The notes under the pieces: generated by a model | Database searches by the model: none | Told to the model about the DNA's origin: nothing | What the model saw: the letters and a program-made list of their open reading frames with translations, nothing else | Origin: Prinsepia uniflora | Taxonomy: Eukaryota; Streptophyta; Magnoliopsida; Rosales; Rosaceae | Assembly (NCBI GenBank): GCA_032719365.1 | Contig: CM064874.1 | Coordinates: 27,948,716 to 28,012,715, forward strand | DNA: 64,000 nucleotides | Reading direction: 5' to 3' | Translations under genes and position numbers: made by a program | Shown here: positions 20,826 through 30,219 of the stretch, one piece after another | Position numbering within the stretch: position 1 is the first letter of the stretch | Layout of the letters: each line of letters opens with the position of its first letter

Positions 20826-21732
20826 GTGAGTGGACGTTTGTTTTATAAACCATGATGCATGCATAGTTAAATGTTTTTCCATGATCGATGGCATAAATTG
20901 ACTTGCAATGATGTCCTGATGATGTGGCATGGTTATGTGTGATTTAATGAATATTTTAATCGGTCTTTCGGGCACGTTTTGCGAGGAAATGTGCAATTGG
21001 TATTTTGGGCTAGGCCCGGAGTTAAAAATGTTTCCAAAAGAGTATTTTGACTTAATTGGTGAGTCAGGGATGATCTCTGGATTATTCCAATGTTTTCGAT
21101 TGATTTTACAGATTTACGTATAACTGATATTTGGGCTTGAGTCCCGGTTGGTAATGATTTTGACTTGGTTTGAAGTCAAGGAGTTGATTGAGATATTTTG
21201 GGATAAGATCCCTGGATGATGTTCATTGTGATTGTGAGTGCCCAGACGGTCGAATCTAGGGGAGTTCCCAGACGACCGAAGCTCGGGGATATGATTGTGA
21301 TTGTTCCCAGGCAGCCGGAGCTCGGGGTGTTCCCAGACGGCTGATGCTCGGGGTTATGGCCTACGCGTAGTGCAAACGGGACAGTGTGATGGTTTGTGCA
21401 CTTGTGAATAGTGCGGATTGATTTATTGATTGATTGAGTAATTGATTGTGACCTTGTGCATAGTACTGTTTGATGTTGATTATGATTACGTACTGTTATT
21501 GAGTACGAGTTCTGGTCTGTGTGGCCAGGTGACTATGTTTTCCTGTGTTTGGCCTGAGAGCCGGAATTTTGACTTGTTATGTGGTTTGGCTGGAAAGCCG
21601 GTGATTGTGAGTCATATGTTTTTCCTATGCATGCAGGTTTGATAAACTGGAGGGTAAATGATATCTGTTAAAATGTGTTTTAACGAATATATTTTTGTCC
21701 ACTCACACTTTTCTGTTTTGATGACCCTTCAG
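20826..21732 (+). other. intron-like segment with complementary ends, solo LTR C
   Basis: GTGAGTGGAC at 20826 and its exact reverse complement GTCCACTCAC at 21697-21706 bracket about 0.87 kb. The acceptor-like ACCCTTCAG ends at 21732. Confidence 0.5.
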
Positions 21733-21895
21733 GCCGTGACACGACGTTCAGGGCTAACCGAGAGGCGGAGGCATAAGCGGAGATAATCCCTTGTCTGATA
21801 GGTGCTGAAGAATCGTTTCGGGACTTCAGTTGACTTGTCAGACGGGAGCAGGACCGTGCACAGCTATCGAGGTCCAGTTGGGACGGGTCCTGTCA

Positions 21896-22457
21896 TTCTG
21901 GATGTTCCGATGTCCCCCAATAGCCGTTACAGGAGCTCCGATTGGGACCGAACTTGGTTGCTCAGCTGCTCCATCTGCTGTGTCAGTCCAAGTCGCGGAG
22001 GTAACCCCCTAGGTGCTTGCTCGTGACGTGTAGTACGTCGCGTGCCTTCAGACAGATGATACGAACCATGTCCCCCTGGTTCCTAGGTGTTGGCATGCAG
22101 ATTACGCAGGGCGTCCAAGTGCCTCCTTAGGTCCAAGTCGGCAGGGAGCTGATTCGGGAGTCTTAGAGATATTTCTCTTGCTAGTAGCCCGTCCATTTGT
22201 TGAAAAAACGCTGCTTCTATCCCCGTTGCAGGTGGGGGGTTCACAGTAGCAGCAACTATGGGGAACGTTCCAAAACTGAACATAGGTGTCCAATCCAGCC
22301 TTCCGAACGGTAGGTGAATTGATGTGTGGCGCGGGTCGTGCAAGAGATGGGAAAGTGGTTCTTCTGGAATTGCTGGGAAGGGTTCACTCACGGCAGCGAT
22401 CGCAGCAGCAGATGAGGCAGCCTCAGAGGCTCGTGTGGATTGGCGTGTTCTGGCCAT
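21896..22457 (-). pseudogene. Gag N-terminus of the Gag-only element
   Basis: The start codon at 22457 begins MARTRQSTRASEAASSAAA, a basic then Ala/Ser-rich start. A FSFGTFP segment follows, as in E0, and the first stop is TAG at 22085-22083 after 124 codons. The frame then continues through LTQQMEQLSNQVRSQSELL, the Q/L coiled-coil segment also seen in E0, up to a TAA. The reading frame resumes beyond the solo LTR at 19269. This is the low-complexity N-terminal part of a Tat-lineage Gag; on its own it has no enzymatic domain. Confidence 0.75.
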
Positions 22458-22549
22458 GTGAAGAACGGTAAGTGTCGAAAGTGTAATGATGGAGTTTTTC
22501 AAGGAAAAACTAAAGAGCAAGCTTTGAGTATTTCTCAAATCAGCTCTCA

Positions 22550-22561
22550 ATGAAAGCACCA
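22550..22561 (-). promoter_or_regulatory. probable primer binding site of the Gag-only element
   Basis: TGGTGCTTTCAT on the minus strand, 8 bases inside the 5' LTR end, is identical to that of E0. Confidence 0.5.
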
Positions 22562-22569
22562 GTTGTTGA

Positions 22570-23063
22570 TGCTGAAATCGTCCAATTCTGTGAAATTCCT
22601 TCTTGATCCCTACACACAAAAACAAAAATCAAACGGGGTTAAGATTGAATCCTAGGGGGGTGGTTCAACCGTAAACGTTCCGATGCTTAAGTCAGTTTTC
22701 TGAGAGAATAAACCGACAGAGTGTTTGCAGGTTTTTGATTACCTTTAGAAGTGAGATGAGGTCTTCTATTTATAATGAAACCTTGAGAGTTACAGGAGCG
22801 TCTGATTGGTTGAAGTAGAAAGTATTAAATAAGTGATTGTACCGAGTGTAATCACTTATTTATTAATGAATAAATAATTTGCTGGGAAATTATTTATTAT
22901 CGGCATTGATCTGATTAATTAATATATTTAGCGGGTAAATATATTGGATTAATGCGAAGATCGTAACATGTCGATATTGATTTTATTAAGGGTAATATTG
23001 GCATTCTGAGAATTGTTGGTCACGTGGCAACTCCAAAATATCCCGGTAATTTATGGTTCCACA
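22570..23063 (-). repeat. 5' LTR of the Gag-only element
   Basis: On the minus strand it runs TGTGGAACC to TTTCAGCA, 494 bp. It is the clean partner of 2576-3097, with only 7 G where that copy has 33. Confidence 0.85.
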
Positions 23064-23448
23064 CCTGTATAATGACATATTAATTCATTTAATAAACGGG
23101 TAGATTTTGGGTTAACCTATTGACCCATATATTAACCTGTTTAATAAACATGACAATTACTAACCCATCTATATACCCAATTACCTAGCTATGTAATATA
23201 AAAATTGAATCTTATAGTTTAAATAGGTTAAACATTTTAAACAGGTTAAACGGATCATAGGTGAATTGGATTTTTAGTACGACCTGTTTATTAAATGGGT
23301 TATAAAGGTTACCCGAGTTACTTAGGTCATTAACAGGTCGGGTTCAGGTTGAACATTCTTTAGACGATTATTAAATAGGTTGAGTTTAGGTTGGGCATAT
23401 TTGAATAAATTAGAGTTTATGACACGACATGACCCATTGCCAACCTTA
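23064..23448. repeat. degenerate MITE-like repeat rich in AAC(C/G)GGTT and TTTAATAAA motifs
   Basis: The interval has repeated AACCTGTTTAATAAAC, TAAACAGGTTAAAC and GACACGACATGACCCATTGCCAACC segments, typical of a widespread plant class of short non-autonomous DNA elements with GGGTCGTGTC-type ends. Only the right end is convincing. It lies between the retrotransposon nest and the kinase part of the receptor gene. Confidence 0.4.
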
Positions 23449-23489
23449 AATATGGTGCACCCTGGCTCCATGTTCTCGCGTGTGTACTA

Positions 23490-24835
23490 AAACCAAATTC
23501 TAGGAAAGCTGGTACGTCCTTAATGAAATATATTATTCCCGGGATCATATTAGCAGTTCTCCTAGTAGCCTTCACGTATGGGTTGATAGTAGGCCGAAAA
23601 AAGAAAGTGGAAGTGGCAACATATACTGCATTGCAACCTTAAGTTGTTTGGAGAAGAGCTTCATAGTTGGAACTTGTAAGGGCCAAAAATGGATTTGACG
23701 AGAGCAACTTACTTGGCACTGGGGGTTTTGACTTAGTGTATAAAGGCACAATTTCTGAAGGAATAGATGTTACTGTAAAGGTTCTCAATCTACAAGTTGA
23801 AGGGGCTTTCAAGAGCTTTGATAGTCAATGTGATGTTGAGTAATATTCGTCATCGAAATATTATTAAAATTATCAATTTTGCGGTGAAATTGGTTTTAAA
23901 GCCCTGATATTGCGATACATGCCTAATGGGAGCCTTGAGAAGTGGCTGGAATCTCAAAATTGTTGTTTGGACATCATTGAGAGGTTGAGCATAATGATAG
24001 ATGTTGCATCTGCATTGGAAAATCTTTATCATGGTTATTCGACACCTATTGTTCATTGTGAATTGAAGCCAAGCAATATACTATTGGATGATGATATGGT
24101 TGCACATGTTGCTAATTTTGGAGTTGCAAAACTCTTGGGCGAAGGAGATTCTGTCATGCAAACTATGACCCTAGCCACAGTTGGGTATATGGCTCCACGT
24201 AATGTACTCTTTCTAATTTACTTCTGTGTTAAATACCACATGGTGTCCCCACACCGAAAGCGTTTATTTGGGATATGGCTTGTATTTTCCCAAAAAGTCT
24301 CTCTTGTTTCAAATTCCTGCTAGTTAAGCACTAGAAAATTTGTTTTCTTGAAGTGGTGGTTTACCAACTGTACCACACTTTGTGGTTCTAAGTCACTACC
24401 TATTATATATGTATAGGATTTTATTGCAACCAATCCCAATAATGTCTTAATACTACTCGAACCAATTATATACAAATATGGCAAAGTTTGGAATGGGAGG
24501 AATTGTTTCTACTAGAGGAGATGCGTATAATTTGGTATCGTGCTCATGCGGACATTCATAAAAAAGGAAGCCGACGGATGAGATGTTAATTTTAAGCAAT
24601 GGTTTGCAGTCATTATTTCCAAATGCTGCATTAGTTCTTAAAAGTTGTTGATGCCAATCTACTCGGGACAAAGAAGGATCATGATTTCGTGAGCACGAGG
24701 AATTGCTTATCCTCTGTTATGAGATTAGCTCTTGCTTGTTCTGTAGAATTGGCAGAAGATAGAATGAACATGCAAGACGCTGTAGTCGCACTCAACAAAA
24801 TCAAGTCTCAGTTTTTGAGAGGCGACGGAAACTGA
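23490..24835 (+). pseudogene. LRR receptor-like kinase, transmembrane and kinase part
   Basis: Around 23530 the frame reads a hydrophobic span (IPGIILAVLLVAFTYGLIVG) followed by basic RKKK: a transmembrane segment and stop-transfer. The kinase follows with LLGTGGFDLVYKG (glycine loop), DVTVKVL (ATP-site Lys), RYMPNGSLEKWL, VHCELKPSNILLDD, VANFGVAKLL and VGYMAP, then an intron from 24199. The second exon ends at TGA 24833-24835 after MRLALACSVELAEDRMNMQDAVVALNKI. Family members of this non-RD type have HCDLKPSN and DFG. Here the catalytic Asp is Glu and the DFG Asp is Asn, so catalysis would be lost. Stops after the transmembrane segment (TAA, TAG) and frameshifts near 23840 and 24530 confirm a pseudogene. 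It resembles FLS2/EFR-like subfamily XII kinases. Confidence 0.85.
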
Positions 24836-25292
24836 AGATGTAGTTATTTTCTAGCTACTAAATTTGTTAGCACCCCAAAATAAATGCCAACTCATTCATT
24901 ATCTGCCCATTTTTTGCACCTCCATCTTCCAAACAGACAAATTCTTTTAACAATTTTCGCGCACATCCATCCTAAGACTAGGAAACCAGTCTGATTTGCC
25001 CAAGGATAAAAAAGGAGAGAGGGGAATATAGGCATCTTAGGAGAAATTTGCATAATTAAACATAATTACGAGGGTCAAGAGTCGAGACACAAGCACAAGG
25101 TGCTAAACTATACCAACCGAAATATATAACCCATAATTCAATCTAAAACTAAAATCATGTACCCAACCAGACTCCGAACAAAACAGGGAAGACAGGTGGG
25201 GGGGAAAAGTCCTAACTGGAGGGAGATGTGCAACTACAATTTTTGAACAATGCCTGATCCACCATTACGATTGACCAACCAAGACACTTTTC
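24836..25292. other. intergenic stretch and bZIP 3' untranslated region
   Basis: This stretch separates the two converging genes. The part next to 25292 must hold the 3' untranslated region of the minus-strand bZIP gene. I see no other gene or element. Confidence 0.5.
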
Positions 25293-28200
25293 TCAACAAT
25301 CCTTCGTTACAGGTTGGTTGACCTCGGATACTTTATCTTTCTGGTTCGGGGCAGGCATGGATACTCCAATTTTCATGTCCGCAATTTGCTGTTGATGCTG
25401 CTGCTGCTGCTGCTGCCGCTGCTGCTGTTGCTGCATATGTTGGTGGTGAAGTTGCTGAAATTGATGTTGCTGGAACTGATGTTGCTGCTGCTTCTGATTG
25501 TGAATCTGGAGCTGTTGAAACTGCTGTTGAGTTAGAAGAGTGTGCATAGCTTGATTGTTTGGATAAAATTGCTGGCCAGCACCAAAAGAAGCAAAATTCA
25601 TCATAGGTCCACCATTTGGCATAGCTTGCCCAGTCAAAACTTTCAGATGCTGAATTTCCTCTTTCAGTGCATCATTCAGTGCTGAAACAAACAAGAATAA
25701 TAATAATTTTAGCTAGTCAATTTCATTCACAATAGGACCAAGAACAAAACCAGAATTTTTTATTGAATCAGAACTACATGAAAGCGTAATGATGAGCAGT
25801 TCATTTCAGGTTGGTGAGCATGTTGTTTATGGCTAAAGGAGAAATTGTATATTAGAAAAAAAAAATCAAGGAAATCTTCTTTACCATTATTGAGAAGGAA
25901 GAAAGAGGGACCTGCACAGCTTTAAAAAGCCATGGTACTAGATCTGATGACTGTGAACAGTCTATGCTTAGAAGAAAATTAGCAAATACAAGGACTATGA
26001 ACAATTAAAATGGGCACACCAAGTATATGCTTACAGCTCAATAATAGAAGCAATAAACGTGTAAGCTCCTTAAACAAGAATTCAAGAAATGATGCTAGCT
26101 TGCGTAATACAAATCATGAACTCGTGAAAATGTCTCTTCTGCATAATCTTACTACATACAGTAGCAGAACTCAGGTATATTGTAGATGAAGGTGTATATT
26201 AACAACCAATTTTTATTCAAGTTAACAAGAGAAAACTATGTCTGCTAACCCACCTTGTGGAATCTTGTCAACAATCAAATACTGTCATAAATTCTGATCT
26301 ATAACAGCAATCATATACACACACACAAACACACACACACACAAACACACACTCTTAAGCATCTACTTACTGGGATAACAGTGTAAACAACATTTTGTGT
26401 CGATGTACATGTAAGAAGCAACCAATTTTTATCAAGTAGACAATGTGTGTTAACCGAACTTGTGGGGATTATGTTCTCTAACAAAAATCAAGGGGATTAT
26501 GTTCTCTAACAAAAATCAAGGATATGTACGCAAGCATCTACTAATTGGATTATCCATTTAAACAGTTATTGCGTAAGTGAACATTTAAGGTATATGGATT
26601 TTAATGTTTCAATCCAAAATATATTAAAAATATATAATATATATTAAAAATATATATATATATATATGACAAATTTGAGAAAATAGTAGAAACTCAACAT
26701 GGAAGTTAAATCTAATCATGGAAGGAAAAAGGGGTCTCACCATCTTGCAAGTTGACCTGTTGCTCCATTGTTTGCAAGCGCAGTTTCAGTTCACTGTTCT
26801 CAGCAGTCAGCCCATTTGTATCTCTCTGCTCATAAGAAATACAAAAGAACAGTCACTTCTATATTCAACATGTAAGCCAGGTAAACTCTTTTAAGTTATA
26901 AGACGAAAGTAGTGGAATCGAAAGGAAGGCGAAGACATTGACTGAAAGTACGCCAAACTGGAAAATGTTTCTTAGAAAGGACTGTGTTAAGCCAGGGATA
27001 ATTACCTGCAAGAGAGTCAATTGAGCAGATAAGGAAGTTGCCTCCGTTTGCAAGGTCTGAACTTTCTGTTCAAGCTCAGCAATGTACCTCATTTTCCTTT
27101 CCTTTGACCTTGCAGCTGACTGTCTATTCGCCCAGATCCTAATGCATGGAAATCAAAAGGAAAATATTGCGTATGATAATGATGTAGAAAAATGCAAACA
27201 AGGTGACAAGATACTCTTTTGTTTTCATTATACAATGGGACATAAGGAAGGGAAAATGGGCTTGAGCCCTGAAGAAAATCAGGGGTCACTTCTAGAAAAT
27301 ATTCCTCACAACGTGATGCAGCAGTTACCAGATAATCCTTCTTTATGTAAAATAAATTATTCAATGATTCATAAATGTTGCTCGTTCTCACCCAAAACTG
27401 ATACACAAGGCGAGAGTAATACTGATACACATAAAGGAACAACGTCCCAGAACATGAAAATGGTTTGATAGATTATGATAGAAAAAATAAAAAACTATAT
27501 AAGATCATTACTAGCAAGGGGAAAGACATAAAACTAGTTTTCAGTTACCCAACGAGTACACAAGGGATTCTATGTAGAAATTCTCTTGAAATAAAATTAC
27601 TGGAATCTAAATCCAATGAACCATTACCAATTCTAACAATAATGATTCTGATAGACACCAATTATAATAGATTCTGAAAAAGTTAAGACTTTAATTGCTA
27701 AAATAGGGTATGTGCTTGCTTACTGGAACTACCGCCAGAATAGCGGAAAAGTAAGTAACCAACAAAATACAACAATAAAAAATCTTAATTTTAGAAAAGA
27801 TTTAACAATAAAAGATTAAAAAATACAAAAGAGTACAAGAAAACTATGAACCTAGAATTGAGTGCATGGGTTGAAACTAAATGTAATAGCAATGTCGAAA
27901 CTAAGTAGTACAAATAGCTGAATACATAGTTAATAACTACTCAAAATACTACAAATTCATAGTCAATGAAAGCCAAATGAACATTAGGTGTATATTAACA
28001 TGCTAAATGATTCAATAATTGATACCTCTTTGCACGTTTTGGATCAATCAGGGCAAGCTCTGCAAGCTTAGCAGCTGACAGGGCTTTCTTGGAATCAGCT
28101 GCAGTGATATCTTCTGAACTGGAGGCCAGCATCTCTGGTTTGATTGTTGTCGATCCATCCATTGACTGGCTATGTTGGTGCCTAACTCTGGGTCTCTCAT

Positions 28201-28738
28201 TAGAACCAATGGCAATATTCTCTGTAGAAGAAGTGGGGGCTCTCGATTCAGGTACTGATGATGGAGCAGGTGCTGCTGCAGAAGATGATGGCTCACCGAA
28301 TTGAAAGGATGATGTAGCGGATGATGTAGCAGATGATGAATTGAATTTTTCCATATCAAGGTACATTGAAAACAAGTCTTCCTCAGTTTCATCTGAAAAT
28401 GAAGGACCATCGGCACCACCCACAACACCAAGGTCACTATCAAAGCTAATATCATCTGGAAGAGTTAAGATTTCTGAATGGGCACGTCTATGGCCCAATT
28501 TCCTTGGTGGGTTATCGGGCATTCTGCTAATGTCATGGCTAAAGTGACTAGAGTCGGCAGATGTCCCATGACCAAAACCTGAATCTGCACTAGCACCTGC
28601 GGCCATTGGAGGGAATGAAGAGGAAGAGGATGGCTCAGGTTTCACATTGAAGGCAGCTCCGGTTGGCAGGAAACCCGGATACCTGCCTAATGGGGGTGGG
28701 AAACCTCCACCATGGGCAGGGGACTTGTCATTATCCAT
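25293..28738 (-). CDS. group I bZIP transcription factor (RF2a/VIP1/AtbZIP69-like), 4 exons
   Basis: Exons on the minus strand are 28738-28026, 27138-27006, 26825-26741 and 25681-25293. All introns are GT-AG and the phases join cleanly to 439 codons plus stop. The N-terminal half (1-230) is Ser/Pro-rich and acidic, with HRRAHSE at 83-89 and RHQHSQS at 186-192, both basic-S sites typical of 14-3-3/kinase targets in this group, and a conserved LTLPDDISFDSDLGVVG block. The basic region (about 234-258) has N242-x7-K250, the Lys that marks group I in place of the usual Arg. The zipper repeats L260, L267, L274, L281, L288, L295 and M302. The C-terminus is Gln-rich (about 361-409), a likely activation segment. 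It should act in the nucleus as a dimeric DNA-binding regulator; group members act in vascular, cell-wall and osmotic responses. Nothing looks broken. The closest relative I recall is AtbZIP69. Confidence 0.95.
26315..26353. repeat. CA microsatellite in bZIP intron 3
   Basis: Imperfect (CA)n with two AAACA interruptions lies inside the 1059-nt third intron. An AT-rich (ATATATATT) patch follows at about 26627-26668. Confidence 0.95.
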
Positions 28739-29520
28739 CTATAATAATTATAAATAAAAAAAAACCTAAAATAAATAGCTCAAAAATACCAACACCCAAG
28801 AAATGCTTACTCCTTGGAAAACAAAGCAATAGCTAAGCCAAATGGTCCAAACTCAAATTCTCAAAAAAGTTAAAGTGCCAATGTTGCTACAGCCAATGGA
28901 ACCCCGATGTTTTGTTTTCTCGCTTTTGATAAATAAGACCAGGGTTTCCAAATCCACCGAGAAGGACAACAATTAAATTTGATCTTGTAGCTACAAAGCC
29001 TTGAATTCAACACACGAAGAGCAATGAAAAAACCCAGCATACATAGATCTTCCTCCAGCCCAACAATTTAAACCTTACGATTCCAAATTCAGATACAAAA
29101 CAACACGTACACAGTCTCCAATCAAAAATTTGATATTTGCAAAGATTACAAACCCTAGGAAATGAAGATCTGATTGGTACAAATAAATACAATAGCTTTC
29201 CAAATAGAATTAAAGAAACACATACAGGAACTTCAACATGAAAAAAGCTTAGAAAGCATCACAGAGCAAAGCACAGCAGCTGAACACGGTAATTTTCCGG
29301 GAAAATAATGGGAAAGTTTGTGGGGAATTTTCCCGGAAAATGAGAAATGGAATATGGAATTGTTCTAGGCAGATCTTGGGATTGGGAGGTGGAAAGTGAA
29401 AAAGAACCCCAAAGCTTTTGAAGAAAGCCAAATTCGAATTAGAGCAGTCACATGCCAGAGGGCGAAAGAGATCTACGAGACCGGAATTGATCCGATGCAC
29501 TCAGTCATGTCATGGATGAC
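28739..29520 (-). other. 5' untranslated region and promoter-proximal region of the bZIP gene
   Basis: No coding region is convincing. On the minus strand the part at 29250-29500 is C/T-rich (TTTTCCGGGAAAATTACCG, CCCAATCCCAAG), as plant 5' leaders often are, and holds a possible 83-codon upstream frame starting at 29500. A leader intron is possible. No clear TATA box was found. Confidence 0.4.
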
Positions 29521-30219
29521 CAAAAAATGTTAGACTTTGGCGCTCGGATGTGGCCAATTTAATTCCCTTAATCCAATGCTGTTGAAATTACTCCGTATAA
29601 AAAGCATTAATTACGTATGTATTTATTAGAATTCTCTTTAAAATAAAAGCAATAAGAAGTTCAAACATAGGGTACATGTCCAACACCTCAAAGCACGGAT
29701 GTGGCATGCATTATTATTTTTCTAATATTTTATTATCTTCTCCATCTAAATTTATTGAAAAATTAATGGAAATAAGATTCTTGCTAAAAATTTATTCAAA
29801 AATATAATATTCAAATTTTTATTTATAAAAATGGACATAAAAATGGACATTGTATATAATTTAGGCTTTTTACTAACTCGGTGCGCAGTTTGGTATGCAG
29901 GTGATATCGAAATCGTACCAATTAATTTTAACTAATTCGGTATTACAAAATGTAAAATTGATATAGATCGTACCTTACTAATTGTGTTTGGTATAATTTT
30001 AGTACGATTTCGATTTTTTTAAATCAAAATTGCTCAATAAAAATTTGAACTAAAATTTATACCAAAAAATCCGAATAATCTGCTCATCCAGCAAACCCTT
30101 CGGCTACACTTCATCGACTGCACAGTCATACCCATAACACATCGCATAACTTCTACTCTTGACAACGACATGGTGCTGCTTCTAATTCACGGTTAGATAA
30201 TAGATAGTATTACTATATG
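29521..30219. other. AT-rich intergenic DNA
   Basis: No gene seen. The interval has a duplicated AAAAATGGACAT motif (about 29828-29850) and, at 29880-30080, a decayed repeat with GGTATNNNNATCGAAATCG-like and GTACGATTTCGATTTTTT segments, possibly a MITE relic. Confidence 0.4.

Larger units (their letters stand above)
19270..21895 (+). mobile_element. solo LTR, Tekay-type family C
   Basis: It runs TGTAACACCCC to GGTCCTGTCA, 2626 bp, flanked by a perfect duplication TTCTG (19265-19269 and 21896-21900). It lies in the gag of the Gag-only element. Near 21240-21345 it holds four degenerate copies of a CCCAGACGGC...GCTCGGGG motif. No coding region or primer site is present. Confidence 0.92.
2576..23063 (-). 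mobile_element. Gag-only (TR-GAG-like) LTR retrotransposon with nested insertions
   Basis: Two about 0.5-kb LTRs with TG...CA ends (3' LTR 2576-3097, 5' LTR 22570-23063 on the minus strand) flank a primer-site-like sequence, a broken Tat-type gag and a non-coding repeat-rich 3' half with a polypurine tract. I see no protease, RT, RNase H or integrase between gag and the 3' LTR. Three younger insertions split it: E1 at 5877-15948 and solo LTRs at 16013-18975 and 19270-21895. Subtracting these and their 5-bp duplications leaves about 4.8 kb, the size of known TR-GAG elements. The LTRs differ at many sites (roughly 5-8% by eye), so it is older than its insertions. The 5-bp flanks (GTTAA and CCTGT) do not match, so a true duplication is not demonstrated. 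Confidence 0.8.

Noticed and set aside
16013..21895. The two adjacent solo LTRs as the two LTRs of one element
   Set aside because: They belong to different families (TGTAACGACCC versus TGTAACACCCC, different middles), each has its own duplication, and the 294 bp between them is gag of the older element.
2576..23063. A matching target-site duplication for the Gag-only element
   Set aside because: The flanks GTTAA and CCTGT differ completely; the pair of LTRs may belong to one decayed insertion or to recombined copies.
25314..25535. Leu-rich plus-strand frame of 73 codons
   Set aside because: Antisense of the CAG/CAA repeat (CTG read as Leu) in the bZIP last exon.
26315..26353. CRISPR-like or regulatory repeat in the bZIP intron
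   Set aside because: It is a simple CA microsatellite with no spacer structure.
27082..27468. 128-codon plus-strand frame
   Set aside because: Starts antisense to bZIP exon 2 and runs through its AT-rich intron 1; no recognisable domain.
29249..29500. 83-codon minus-strand frame upstream of the bZIP gene
   Set aside because: Best read as part of the 5' leader or a chance frame; no domain and no clear splice link to the first exon.
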